In this document: piece by piece, positions 12,752 to 23,670 of the stretch
Numbering within the stretch: the first letter of the stretch is position 1
Layout of the letters: every line of letters starts with the position of its first letter
NCBI GenBank assembly: GCA_954871525.1
Contig: OX940868.1
Span: forward strand, 23,121,056 to 23,185,055
DNA: 64,000 bases
Reading direction: 5' to 3'
From: Parietaria judaica
Taxonomy: Eukaryota > Streptophyta > Magnoliopsida > Rosales > Urticaceae
Notes under the pieces: generated by a model
Database searches by the model: none
The model's input: only the letters and a program-made list of their open reading frames with translations
Told to the model about the DNA's origin: nothing
Translations under genes and position numbers: made by a program

Positions 12752-13159
12752 ATGGTTGCTTCCAAAATGTCTGCTTCTTTGGCCTTCATCATTGGCCTAA
12801 ACCTCCTTTCATTTTCCCTTGTAAGTGCTTGTGGATCATGCCCTAATTATAACCCTTACCCTAGCCCGTCAGATGGAGGAGGCAGCGGCGGCGGACGAGG
12901 CCGGTGCCCTAGGGACGCCCTGAAGTTAGGGGTTTGTGCCAATTTGCTCGGCGGTTTACTCAACTTGGCGGTAGGAAGTTCTCAGGCGACACCGTGCTGC
13001 ACTCTCATCCAAGGCCTAGCCGACCTCGAGGCTGCGGTCTGTCTCTGCACCGCCATTAAGGCCAACGTCCTCGGAATCAACCTCAACCTTCCGATATCCC
13101 TCACCTTGCTTCTCAACGTTTGCTCGAGGAACGTCCCATCCGATTTCCAGTGCGCCTGA
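12752..13159 (+). CDS. Hybrid proline-rich / 8-cysteine-motif cell-wall protein (HyPRP 1)
   Basis: A single-exon gene of 135 residues. The start is the first ATG in frame (MVASKMSAS). An N-terminal hydrophobic signal peptide of about 26 residues is followed by a short [14 protein letters not shown] stretch and a Gly/Ser linker. From Cys52 to the end comes the eight-cysteine motif in the order C-C-CC-CxC-C-C, including [11 protein letters not shown] and [11 protein letters not shown]. This is the secreted protease-inhibitor/seed-storage/LTP-like fold of plant HyPRPs, expected in the cell wall or apoplast. It has roles in wall assembly or stress in known members, and its specific ligand is unknown. 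It is the shortest-linker member of a three-gene cluster with the genes at 14.6 and 19.1 kb, and its 8CM is closest to the latter. Confidence 0.93.
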   Translation: MVASKMSASLAFIIGLNLLSFSLVSACGSCPNYNPYPSPSDGGGSGGGRGRCPRDALKLGVCANLLGGLLNLAVGSSQATPCCTLIQGLADLEAAVCLCTAIKANVLGINLNLPISLTLLLNVCSRNVPSDFQCA

Positions 13160-14588
13160 TTTACTTGTACGGAAATGATCGACGGTCGTTTCTCTTGATA
13201 GCCCTAGCTTCAATTCGATGTGGAAAACTCTCGGTGCTTATATCTTGCTATAACTAGAGTGTTCATTGCGCGTGTGTGTATGGATTTCGTCCAGATATAT
13301 CGCTTGTTATGATTGTCGCGTCATTTGTGAGTGTCTCTAAATAAGGTCGATTCATATCAATTTTAATGTTTATGTAATCTTATGAGCTAGCTTTGCATTA
13401 ATTGCATGAATATTATTCACTCTTTCATGTTTCGTATACATACATATATATATATATATAGATGAAGCAAGTGTCTCTGTTTTTATATATTACAAATCAA
13501 TTATTATGTGATATAAGGGTTGGTCCCTGCACTGCACCTGCACGTACTGCATTCTTTTCTTTCCCGTGACTGTGAGAAAGCTATGGCACATTCCCCCTAT
13601 TATTTTCCAATAATACTTATACGACCTACGTACATGTGAGTGAATGTCCCTCCAACAAATATATTTTTTAACTTGATTGGAAATCATAAACTTAAATTAT
13701 GATCGAACCCCTATACACTACTAGAAATAACATTTTCATTCCTCGCTAAATCAGTTATTATAAACTCAAATCAGTTGCTAAATCGTTTTTGACATGAAAA
13801 AACACTTCCTAAGTTTAGTTGGTGATACCTTTTGGCTAAGGTACATTTTGCAACTGAAAATTTTTAGTCGTCTTTCGTGCTTTTAGCAACGGATGTAAAC
13901 TAAAAAATAAGTCTCCAAAAGTTTAAGTTTCTGGTCATTTTATCGCCGGAAAAAAAATATAAATCAACAACTGAAATATCAATTTTGAAAGAACTTTCCG
14001 ATGTGCATACTAGCAACTGAAAAATCAATTTCCGACGAAAAAATAGCCTGAAACTTAATACTTTTGGAGATGATTTTAGCTTTATTGGAAATCATAAACG
14101 TAAATTATGATCGAACCCCTATATATATATATTAATTAGCTATTTTAAGCTTTTATGGGACATTATAATTTTGGTAAGAGTTTTATTTATTTATTATTTT
14201 AAAAAAAATTGTGAGAATTTCACTAATTAATATCATGGATTTACTATTACATGAACATCTACTACTTGAGCTATAACTATATAATTTATTTTTTAATTTT
14301 ATGTTTCGTTTACATAAAAGAAAAAATACAGCAAAAAAATATAAGGGATCATTTATTATGATGCGTTCGAATGAAGCAAAAAACAGAAGAAGAATAAAAA
14401 GAAAGATCTAGTACTCTTAGTCCATTAAATTCAATAAGCTCAATCATAAGTAGCAGATCAGGTTACATATTTAAGTCACAAGATAACAAAACAAAGAAAA
14501 CACAAACCACCAGAAAAGCAAACACATTCTTCAAAGTACAGGACTACATGACTAATTAATCAGGAATAAACCCTAATATTATACGAAA
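13160..14588. other. Intergenic DNA between HyPRP 1 and HyPRP 2
   Basis: The gap between the convergent genes HyPRP 1 (+) and HyPRP 2 (-) holds their 3' flanks, a TA tract near 13443-13460 and the CACTA-like remnant listed separately. Otherwise it is AT-rich with no coding signal. Confidence 0.5.
13674..14127. mobile_element. CACTA-like element remnant within a 41-bp direct repeat
   Basis: CACTACTAGAAATAA at 13716 is a typical plant CACTA (En/Spm) terminus. The following ~350 bp carry repeated CAACTGAAA/TTTTCAGTTGC-type motifs like CACTA subterminal repeats. The DNA just left of it (13674-13714, containing GGAAATCATAAA and GATCGAACCCCTATA) recurs almost unchanged at 14087-14127. No opposite TIR is present, so the element is truncated. 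The direct repeat is far longer than the 3-bp duplication CACTA elements make. Confidence 0.5.
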
Positions 14589-15374
14589 TCAAAGAGGAGG
14601 GCATACGAAACCAGGCGGTGGGGTCTTGCCGCAGGTGATGAGAGCCTGAAGGGCGAGAGGAATGAAGATGTTGAGGTTCAGAAGCTTAATCCTTATGGCG
14701 GTGCAGAGACAAACCGCTGCTTCCAGCTCCAGCAATCCTCCCAGCACCGGGCAGCAAGTGTTCACCACTGGATCGCCCAGCCCTACGTGCACTAGCCCTC
14801 CCAGCACGTCCAGGCAAAGCCCTAGCTTCAGGGTGTCGATCGGACACGTCTGCCCTGCAGCCGGTGGGGCCGGCGTAATCGGGCTCACTCCTCCACCCCC
14901 GGAGGGGGGACCGGTGTAGGGCGGGTACGTTGGAGAAGAAGGCGGCGGGATCGTCACCGGGGGGTTAATCACTGGAGGGATGATCACCGGAGGGTTAATT
15001 ACCGGAGGATTGATGATCGGCGGGGATATGATCACGGGAGGGGGTACTACGGGTGATACTTTTGGCGGCGGACGAGTGCCACCACCTCCGTGGCCGCCTC
15101 CTCCACCGTGGCCGCCCCCTCCTCCACCACCGCCGCCTCCCCCGCCGCCTCCATGGCCTCCTCCACCACCACCTCCTCCACCCCCGCCGCCACCGTGGTG
15201 AGGCGGTTTTTTGTGCGTGGGGGGCTTGGGGTGGGGAGGGATCTTACCGGGGCGGTGGCCGTAAGGCGGGTGGGGCTGGCCGCAGGGGACGCATGCATGG
15301 ATTATGGGGAGTGCCGTAAGCATGGAGATGAGGAAGAGGAAGAACGTTGCCATGGCTTTCGAAGAGGAACCCAT
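14589..15374 (-). CDS. Hybrid proline-rich protein with long Gly/Pro-rich linker (HyPRP 2)
   Basis: A single-exon gene of 261 residues starting MGSSSKAMATFF. A signal peptide of about 27 residues ends near IIHAC. A His/Pro/Lys-rich stretch follows (about 30-60), then a block of almost pure glycine broken by His (about 60-100). Next is a Pro/Val/Ile repeat built on PPVI.PPVINPP (about 105-150) and a PPSGGGG spacer. The C-terminal 85 residues (from Cys177) are the eight-cysteine motif: CPIDTLKLGLC...CC...CLC...C...C. The product should be a secreted cell-wall protein. The hydrophobic 8CM may meet membrane or cuticle lipids while the linker embeds in the wall. The low-complexity linker is encoded by a GC-rich minisatellite likely to vary in length. 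The antisense polyproline frame across it is an artefact. Confidence 0.93.
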   Translation of the reverse strand: MGSSSKAMATFFLFLISMLTALPIIHACVPCGQPHPPYGHRPGKIPPHPKPPTHKKPPHHGGGGGGGGGGGGGHGGGGGGGGGGGGGGHGGGGGHGGGGTRPPPKVSPVVPPPVIISPPIINPPVINPPVIIPPVINPPVTIPPPSSPTYPPYTGPPSGGGGVSPITPAPPAAGQTCPIDTLKLGLCLDVLGGLVHVGLGDPVVNTCCPVLGGLLELEAAVCLCTAIRIKLLNLNIFIPLALQALITCGKTPPPGFVCPPL

Positions 15375-15445
15375 CGTTGCTAATTAGGGTTTAACTAAGA
15401 TTGTAGTGATTAGGTGAAGTGTTTACTTTTAGGAGTTGGGGTTGC

Positions 15446-15453
15446 TATATATA
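15446..15453 (-). promoter_or_regulatory. TATA box of HyPRP gene 2 (minus strand)
   Basis: TATATATA, 72 bp upstream of the ATG on the minus strand. Confidence 0.6.
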
Positions 15454-16206
15454 GGGAAAGTTGGAGACAAACACAGACCCGTGAGTGAAAGAATAACTAC
15501 GTGTAATGGGCGAGAAGAAACATGCAAAATATTAAGATGACAGAGAGAAGAGTGAGAAATTAAATTTAGGGTTTTGGATCGTTGTTTGGTCCATTGAAAA
15601 CTTCAAAATAATTGTGCAGTCTGTGAGTGGTGCACAGCGTAGATACGACCCGTGAACGTTCTTGATTTCAGAACCTCACTCAGTCCATGCACTTGCTTAT
15701 TACTCTTTGATATGTCTTCTTCCCATTTTCTTTTTATATTTTTCATTTGGATTTCTGATATATGATTCAGTTTTATTTCTATCTTTATGTTTTCCACTTT
15801 GAGCTATCTCTTGAAAATGATAATGCATGGTGGACATGGTGTTTACGTAATTTTAGGCACGCATGAGGTAGAGTCGTTTATGTCCTTTTTCTCTTCACGG
15901 ACGAAACTATTGTTCATATGGATAACAGTTTGCAGCTTATTGTGTATGTATGAGTAAGCTATATATATATACTATATCTATATATATATATATATGACAT
16001 ACTTTAACTTAAAGATAATTGGACCACCGTTGTAGTATATAATGATTTGATAATCACATGACATGATCAGGCACAAATGTGAGCAAAATTAGGGAACTCT
16101 AAATAGAAGTTAATTATGGCCACTCCATAAGTAGTATTCGTGCTAATAATTAATTATTAATCTCTGTTGACTATCATTATAATTTCTCTCACTCACATCG
16201 ATGGGC

Positions 16207-16278
16207 GAGGTCCGCCGCGCCGTGGATGGGCGTGAAGAAGGCTTCGGACAGGTCCAGCCCGCCGGGAAAGGGCAGAGC
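16207..16278 (-). pseudogene. Fragment of a lactate dehydrogenase first exon
   Basis: On the minus strand this GC-rich island reads PGGLDLSEAFFTPIHGAA. It matches residues 12-29 of the intact LDH encoded at 40.6-42.0 kb ([18 protein letters not shown]). The nucleotide match includes the identical run gtggatgggcgtgaagaagg. It differs at several positions, so it derives from a diverged copy or paralogue, not a recent duplication of that gene. No start codon, flanking LDH sequence or splice site remains. It is non-functional. Confidence 0.8.
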
Positions 16279-17439
16279 TAAGATATTAGTTGAGGTGGTA
16301 TTTGAGATCATTTTTAAAATATCGTATAATAGATTCCTCGTTGATACAAACAAAAATATATGTCTCGATGACGAGGTTTTGACACATTTTTAAGAAATGA
16401 TTATAACTATTTATTACTTTTGAATGAATTAAAGACAATTAATGAGAAAGAACCAAATGTGGAGAAATCATAGTAATAAACTAGTTATAATATGTTGAAA
16501 TTGTGTAGAGATGCGATCAAAAGGAGCGAAAACGTGAAATAATAATACATTGCTATGTGAAACTTTACGATAGAGACTAGGCAAAAAAAAAAAAAAAAAA
16601 ACTATTTTCACAAAACAATTATATCTTTAAAAAATTTACCACGAAAATATAAGGATTATAACTCATTATATTGCAGTATTTTGGCTCAAATAAGATGATA
16701 GATTATTATTAAAAGACATGTGTTTTTTGGTGTTGGGAGTCGATCATCGATCTTTCCAAATGCTAAACTTGAAATCATGGAGCTATCCACGGGCCAGTGT
16801 ATCTCCGGGCACCACCTAAAAATAACGTGGAAAAAATAATTAAATAACGATTTTCAGATAAAAATAAAAAAACAGTGGTACAAATTATTCAATTAATGAG
16901 TCACAATAATGTAAAATAAATGCAAACATCCTAGATGGTTGGAGTTTTGCTTTTTAAGTCACTTATATCTTTTTGACCTGAGTTCAAGTCCTTGGGTGCA
17001 TACTTTTTTGGTTCATTTTTTTTCATAGTTTTAATTTATATATAAAAGGAATATGTAAAGCAGAGTTATAAGGCTAAATAGGTTCAAGTTCTACTTGACT
17101 TTCTTATAACTAATTATTTTTTGACATGATCAATAAATTAACTCAATTAACGTGATTTTAATTAATGTATTTTTTGAAGTGACACGACATAACAACAATT
17201 TCGAAACAAAATTATTGGTGAGAAATTCCAGACTCTCCTAAAAAGAGAGTTCAAGTCCATAAAGAAAGAAAATAGAGAAATGATTTTACGATAGTAAATT
17301 ACAAGATTGATTCTATTCATAAGGATTACAAATAACCTAATTAAACTAAATCAACTCGTGTATCATAATAACAAACAAAGAGAAAAACTAGAACAACAAA
17401 AACCAAAGCAAAAAAAGTCTAAAGATATCTAACATATAT

Positions 17440-17700
17440 ACAAGGAGTACCTAATTTATCTAATTTGAGCAATAATTTATAAAACCGAGCCGCAATTGAC
17501 TAATTTGTAAAACTTATCACCATTTGAGCCAAGGCATCCGCCGATTTATTTCTCTGACGAAAAAGTTAAAAAAAAATTATCAATAGAGAGTTTCATATGA
17601 CATATAGTCCAGTATCTCAATGAGTAGCTCCACTATAGTTCACCATAATTTGAGAGTCGTACCTTTAAGTTTTAACGATACGACTTTATAACTATGCGGC
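17440..17700 (-). pseudogene. Antisense LINE-type RNase H remnant
   Basis: On the minus strand the sequence at about 17510-17550 reads RNKSADALAQMVISFTN, the conserved C-terminal RNase H signature (N..ADALA) of plant LINEs. The bases just upstream on that strand fit the preceding strand/helix, but stops interrupt them. Borders are uncertain. Confidence 0.5.
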
Positions 17701-19078
17701 GTTATTAGAGCAAGTATCAAAGAATGCTTTCAAAAAAAATGAAGAGTAAGTATCAAAGAACTAAAAAAAAAAATCAAACAATAAAAAACCAAACTTCATT
17801 GATTAGTACACTCTTTATTTCCCCTCCATTCTAGCCACATACAAATATTGTAATATAGGCTCTCTCGTATTATCATGTAAGCGGTAAGCAGTTTTCACTG
17901 GTTTCTTTTTCCTATATATATATATATATAATTGATCAGCAATACAATTGTAATATTTGATATTGTCTTGTCGTTTAATGGCATTACTACCAAATTTCTT
18001 TTAGAATATAGCTATATCCAATTACTTCCCTTCTCAATATCATGTGCCCAACTTGTTCAGCAATATCATCGGTACTAGTTATATATTGGTGATTACTTGC
18101 CCAAAGAATCTTATCCTCCTTCTTGTCATGATACCACATCTTAGTTGTTGCATTACATAATTACATATACATGCTTTGCAATAGCAAGCTTTAATATGGT
18201 CCGCAACTTTCTATTAGCACGTCATTGAGTTTATCCACGTATCCTTACAAATATTTATATTTTTATTTGCGTGACACAATACAAAAATATATTATATAAC
18301 TATATATTGATATATAATATAATATATAATTAGAGGGTCCAATTGCCCTTCATGTGACTTGATTGGGTCCTTCCCTGGGCTACATTTTTGCACTCAATTG
18401 ACTTGACTTGACTTGATTTTTTATAACCAAAATTCCCCTTTATACTAAGTGAAGCCCTTACTTTAAATGAGCGTCTAGGTTTTACGGTTGGGGGACCCTC
18501 TATTATAATCCATTGATCATTGATGAGGTAATTTGTTGTGTATATATATGATGTGCATTTCTTGTAATTAGGATGCGTTTTTACACTCATTACTTGTATG
18601 GATTTGCTTCTTCTAATTGTTCACTAGTTGAAAACATATACAAATATATATTTATTTATAATTAGATGTACCTAGTTAACAACTAACACTTTAGTTACAT
18701 TGGATTACTTACTTTGATATATAGTTCCTTCTTGGAGAGTAGCCACAAATCCTTTGGCATAAAATACACTTCAAGTTTCTCATTGTAATTAAAAGTCATA
18801 TTCATATATAAAACCAGATTATATATGTATAGCCATGCTCATGAGATCTCAAATGATATTATTATAACTTCATGATAAATATGAAAGAATAATACACCTT
18901 CAAGTGTTATGGAATATTACATAAAGGTACTTCAAAGGATGATCAGGATCGATTAATCAGATCTCTTCGTCCAAGAAAACAATTGCAAACAAATGAATCG
19001 AAAATTTCAAACAAGAATCCAAAAGCCAACAACAAGGAATACCGAAGCGTACGAAGGAACACATGACATTGTATCGTA

Positions 19079-19531
19079 TCAATAAGCACATTGGAAGCCA
19101 GCGGGAACGCCCTTGCCGCAATAGTTGAGGAGCAAGCTCAAGGAAACGTTGACTTTCACGTTGACCACACCCAGGACGTTGGCCTTGAGGGCGGTGCAGA
19201 GGCACACCGCGGCTTCCAGGTCAGCAATACCGTTGATGAGCGTGCAGCAATTAGGGCTGCTTGGTGGGGTCCCGAGGACAACGTTGACCAAGCCATTGAG
19301 CAAGTTAGCACAAGCTCCGAGTTTAAGTGCGTCTCTTGGGCACGACTGGGGCACCAACGGTGACGAGTGTCCGCCGTTTGCTGGGCTTTGCGTCGCCGGC
19401 GCCGTTGGAGTGCTCTTGGGACCCTTGGAGGGCACTGTTGGGCAAGGGTTTGAGCTCACCAGACTGCTCAAAAGAAGAATGTTGAGGGAGAGGATTAGGG
19501 CAAGGGATAGTTGGGTCTTGGAAGAAGCCAT
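19079..19531 (-). CDS. Hybrid proline-rich / 8-cysteine-motif cell-wall protein (HyPRP 3)
   Basis: A single-exon gene of 150 residues, starting [12 protein letters not shown]. An N-terminal signal peptide of about 27 residues leads into a short Pro/Thr/Ser linker (about 30-63). The eight-cysteine motif begins at Cys64: [11 protein letters not shown], then NCC, then LEAAVCLC, and ends GFQCAY. Its 8CM is nearly the same as that of HyPRP 1 at 12.75 kb ([18 protein letters not shown] and LKANVLG are shared or close). This suggests local duplication followed by linker change. It is predicted to be secreted to the cell wall. The TATA box is in place and no lesion is seen. Confidence 0.93.
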   Translation of the reverse strand: MASSKTQLSLALILSLNILLLSSLVSSNPCPTVPSKGPKSTPTAPATQSPANGGHSSPLVPQSCPRDALKLGACANLLNGLVNVVLGTPPSSPNCCTLINGIADLEAAVCLCTALKANVLGVVNVKVNVSLSLLLNYCGKGVPAGFQCAY

Positions 19532-19618
19532 TGCTCTTGTCTTGGTACTTATAAGATCTATTGATTAGCAAGAGCTTTGAGTGATTTCGGGTGTGGAAAA
19601 GTTGGAGCTTGCTTGTGG

Positions 19619-19626
19619 TTTTTATA
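19619..19626 (-). promoter_or_regulatory. TATA box of HyPRP gene 3 (minus strand)
   Basis: TATAAAAA on the minus strand, 88 bp upstream of the ATG. Confidence 0.6.
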
Positions 19627-21039
19627 GGTGAAAGATTAGGGCTTGTTTGAGCTAGGGTTTCTGAAAACCGAATCAATAATTTGATAGAACATTGGGCATG
19701 TGGGCATGTAGGATCCGAATGCAGCACAGTCTGGCAAAGCAAGGTGGAGGATAAGCCTTGGGGATTGAAGAGTTTGGAGTTTTCTGAGCGGTCTAGCTGT
19801 CCACTGTTAGGGTTTCTTGTGAAATGATAAAATATAACATGAAATGAAATGAAATGAAATGATAGTGAAGTTCAGCATTGTTGAGCTTCGATCAGATCTA
19901 TCTCAGTAGTTGGTAGTGGTGAAAATGAAGGACAAATTATGCACTACTGTGAAATGTACTACTCACTCAACATATGACCCAACACTGTTCTTATTCACCC
20001 GACACAATTTTTTCTTCTTCTTATTATTATTTGGTGAATTATCGAATAACCCGTGTGTACACAAATTTATCACTTGCTATGTGAATTTGGACTCGATATT
20101 AAAGAATCCGTGGCATGACGTTATAGTTGCTTGAGGCGGTTCGGAAACGTCTTCGAAGTCTACCGCAGGATTTACGACAAGCCTTAAGTTCGGACAGCAC
20201 AAAGACACTCTTCATAGCTATATTCTTTTTGGAATTTTGTTATTGGAGAGGGATACTTCAGCCATAATTTGTTCAGTGGTCTGCTCTTAGAATCCAACTT
20301 GGCTGTATGAATCGAAACACTTATTCGTTCCAGAATTAACTGAATTGATCAAGCGACACATTTGTCGGTTCCAATAAAACCGCACAAAAAATATAATTGT
20401 TTCTACTTAAGTGGTTGATCAAGTGCGCCTACATAGCCCCGCTAGCACCTCTAAAGCCACGGTGCCGTGGACGATAGTGCACGTTGGCCCTCGATTCGCG
20501 AGGCACCCCTAAAGAATGAAATCATTTAAATTATGGTTATTTTTTGCATCTTAGCTATAAGAAAGTATTCTCTTTAGTCCTTAAAAGTGTTCTCTATTAT
20601 TCATTAAGGAAAATAATAGGGATGCCAAATCGATCATAGAATTAGAATGCGTTTGATGCAAAGCATGTGGTAAGAAAACGATTTGGAAATGGATAATCAG
20701 AGTGATTGAATCAATCATTTTAATTGTGGACCTTCATATTCATTGAAGGCCAATTATGATTTAACACAGAGCCTACTCTTACTCACGATATGATATCTGA
20801 AAATGACTTGTCATCAACAAAGTAAAAGGAAATGATTCTTCAAAGATGGTAAAAATGGCAATAATGTCATTTGCTTTTCTTTTTCACCAAAACAAGCACA
20901 CACGGAGTGCTCCATTTTGTTGCTCTGGTTGATTTCAAATTTGGCCATTTTTTTATTTCGTCGCGTACCTGAGACTCTGAGGTTAACCACACAGCTTCAA
21001 CGATTTACAAGCTTTTGCATCAACACGTATATTCAGATA

Positions 21040-21830
21040 TAACAATCTCTCATGCAATTTAGGAAGGACGATACAAAATTTATTGTATTGATGCCAAACG
21101 CGGGGCGGCCCCTCGTTCTGATTCTACATTTGCTTTTTCAAAAGAGGAAGAGCTCTGATCCGTCTATCCGTTGATTTTAATAAAACAAGATCCCCAGTCC
21201 TAGTTATTCAACGAGGTGAGGATGGGGAATTTGGGTTAGGATGGGCCAAACAAGCCCTTTGTTCCGAAAGGTGAAAGGCTAGTTGACCTCTTTCCCAGAC
21301 AGTTCGAACACCAGGAGGTCTGATGATTTAGCCTATTCCAAACACCAGGTGCGCTCTGCCGATTTGGGTTAGCGGGTGACCCGGATCCCCCCCTACTGGT
21401 AATTGAGCCTATTCCGAGCAATCTAAAGCACTACCTGTACATTCAATAGTAGCTCTAGTAGCCGAAACCTGAGCATTTTCGAGATTTCTCCGAACAAATA
21501 GATATCTATTCCCCTACTGGTAATTTAGCCTATTCCGAGCTATCTACAGTACTAAATGTACATTAAATAGTAACTCTAGTAGCCGAAACCTAAGCATTTT
21601 TTAGATTTCTCGGAACAAAAAGATATCTATTCCGGGGAATGACTTGAGCCCTCAAGTATGGGGCGCTTTATTTAAAACAGTGTGCGCATCCGGGGTGATT
21701 AAAAACAAATACCCTGTTGACAGTGTCTCTGTCCCTTTATGACTGAAGGGGTAAAAGAGAGTTAGTACGATTGGTAGTTTGGATAGCTAGGTTAGAGGTT
21801 GAACGCAACTTTCTCTTCCAACAAATCCAC
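21040..21830. other. Possible mitochondrial-DNA-derived segment (NUMT)
   Basis: This stretch has base composition close to 45% GC and lacks the A/T runs of its surroundings. Its texture (phrases such as cgaggtgaggatggg and tagctctagtagccgaaacc) reminded me of plant mitochondrial spacer DNA. It carries no complete organellar gene that I can name. The call is an impression, not a match. Confidence 0.3.
21390..21633. repeat. Tandem direct repeat, two units of about 121 bp
   Basis: The units begin at 21390 and 21511, each with cccctactggtaatt. Each runs through agcctattccgag, a tagtagctctagtagccgaa-like block and agatatctattcc. They have diverged by scattered substitutions, so this is an old duplication. 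Confidence 0.85.
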
Positions 21831-22013
21831 AAACAACTTTGTGGTTAAAGATGTTGCTTCCATTAATGGCATCCAAAGTATGCAACCATTATTTTAGTTC
21901 GCGCAAAGGTAAACATGATACAATATTCGAAACCATTTTAAATCTGAAAAACGTACATACGGAACCAAAAACATAATTGAAACAATGATACCAGAAATCT
22001 ATCAGCCTCAGAT

Positions 22014-23196
22014 CTATGGTTCTCCACCAAGCTCCACTCGGAGATTGTCGTAGGGATAAACTTTCGGCGCCTATTTAAAGCAGAACAAAGTCATCAATCA
22101 GCAAAAGTCGGAGGCCAAATATATGTTCTTTAAGTATTCTATTCGACAGTTAAGACTACCAGTAGAAAATGCCACATATAAGAGGGGAATTCAAAATGTG
22201 GGGGTGCTATAAATTTTCTGGTATCGTACACCTCAAAGAGCACAGTAGATGCAAGTATTATATTTCACAATAATGAATATTTTGGTGACTAGATGAAACA
22301 GGACAAACAAAACGAAAATATATAGTCGAACTGTGTGCAGTTTCTCGGCTATCTTTGAGGGATATTATTTGCTTTCATTTTCAAGATAGTTGAGACCTAC
22401 TTAATATTAAACCGTTATCTGCTCAAGTTCTATTAACTACAACTCAAGAACATAAATTTCTCTGTAAAAAAAATATTGCTAGTTATCAGGCAAAGAGAAA
22501 CCTTCATTCCCAAAATGGCCGTGGGGATTTGTGAGCAGGATGTAAGATCACAGCAATTTACAACACTAATTTTTTATTTTAAACACTACAAGCTCATGAC
22601 ATAAGAAGACGAAATAAAGCAAGTTGTAAGATATAAAAGAATGAGAAACGACGGTGTTAATGGCCGATAGAGTTGATGATTTTGTGACTTACAAATGGAA
22701 TCTTGGAGGCTTTGTCATTCCACACAGCCAACAAGCCCAAGCCCGCAAAACAGCTCAAACCCCCACAGAGCCACGCCAATGCTTCGTACTGTTGCAAAAA
22801 TTAGAATCATCATCGAAACATATATCCAAGAAATCCCACAACACTCTCTCTCTCTCTACCTTTCCAACGGTATCGGCAATGCGATCGATACATGGCTCAG
22901 GCAACGAGGTTCCATTGTCCCAAGTCAGCTCGTCATTCACGTCAAGCTGAAAACAAGAGATCAAAGTTCAAATTGAGAAGCGATAATAGATAATTAACGT
23001 CGTGATCGATTAGGTTTTGCAGTGAGAAATCCAATCAAATCCGTGGATAGTAAAGTACCGGCTTGTTGGGGACGATGTGCCTTCCGACGGGAGGGCCCAT
23101 GCCGGCTCGGAGGCGGAGGGAGGCGGCGGCCGAGCGCCCAACTACGCCGTTTCCCCCGATGATCTTCGACGCCACATTGCTCAGTCTCCCTGCCAT
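22014..23196 (-). CDS. Mitochondrial complex I subunit NDUFB8 (1 beta subcomplex subunit 8)
   Basis: Four exons on the minus strand: 23059-23196, 22860-22946, 22693-22788 and 22014-22070. All are in phase 0 with GT...AG introns, giving 125 residues. The order matches the plant ASHI/NDUFB8 family. A Gly/Arg-rich N-terminus MAGRLSNVASKIIGGN acts as mitochondrial signal region. Then come VNDELTWDNGT and PEPCIDRIADTVGKYEALAW, a single membrane segment LCGGLSCFAGLGLLAVW, and the end YPYDNLRVELGGEP. It is an accessory subunit of the membrane arm of NADH:ubiquinone oxidoreductase in the inner mitochondrial membrane. The last exon is 57 bp and the intron before it is 622 bp. The 5' leader appears to be split by an intron (see the next entry). 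Confidence 0.93.
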
Positions 23197-23670
23197 AGCT
23201 GCACCACATCAAAAAATTTAAGCCGTCAGTCCATTGTTTTCATCCGAAAACACAAATTCAAATTCAATCCGAATTCGAAATTAAGACAATTTAATATGAA
23301 TCTATCAAAAATAAAAACACCTAAATTCAACACAACACAACTCAAAACAGAATTATCGATCAGTTCTAGCACCTAACTGTATCACGAATTCGAACACTAA
23401 AAATCAAGAAAAATTTAGTGGTCGCATTTCTAGAAATTGCGTAAATTAAGTCCGTGTATGTCAAATTTACCGTAATCTTAGATGGTTTGGCTGGGCGGAG
23501 GCTGTCAAAGGAGGATAAATTGGGAGGACACGCGGTGTCTGTCGATCACGACGGAAGATCTGGGAGTAGCGGACACGCTAAGACGGCGGCGATGTCGACT
23601 TCGGAGACTCCGACGACGGTGGACTTTGGCGAGGATCGAGAGATCGTTGAGGGCTTAAGCGTCTAGGCTC
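23197..23670 (-). promoter_or_regulatory. Probable spliced 5' leader of the NDUFB8 gene
   Basis: On the minus strand a GC-richer block (about 23471-23665) ends at a good donor, ATTACG|GTAAAT. A matching acceptor, GGTGCAG|CT, lies two bases before the ATG. This implies a leader intron of about 272 bp (23199-23470). Leader introns are common in plant respiratory-chain genes. The assignment rests on splice sites and composition only. Confidence 0.5.

Larger units (their letters stand above)
15460..19070. other. Intergenic DNA between HyPRP 2 and HyPRP 3
   Basis: A long AT-rich interval. It contains a TA tract near 15960-15995, a GC-rich 70-bp lactate dehydrogenase fragment (16207-16278), an antisense LINE RNase H remnant near 17.5 kb and a TA tract near 17914-17930. 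The rest shows no gene. Confidence 0.5.
19640..22013. other. Intergenic DNA between HyPRP 3 and the NDUFB8 gene
   Basis: No nuclear gene was recognised. About 19,640-21,040 is ordinary AT-rich DNA with an AAATG run near 19840. From about 21,040 to 21,830 the base composition changes to a more even mix. This part may be organelle-derived and is listed separately. Confidence 0.5.

Noticed and set aside
14980..15201. Polyproline frame on the plus strand that could pass for an extensin
   Set aside because: It is the reverse of the glycine block in HyPRP 2. It lacks a signal peptide and SPPPP/YVY-type extensin motifs.
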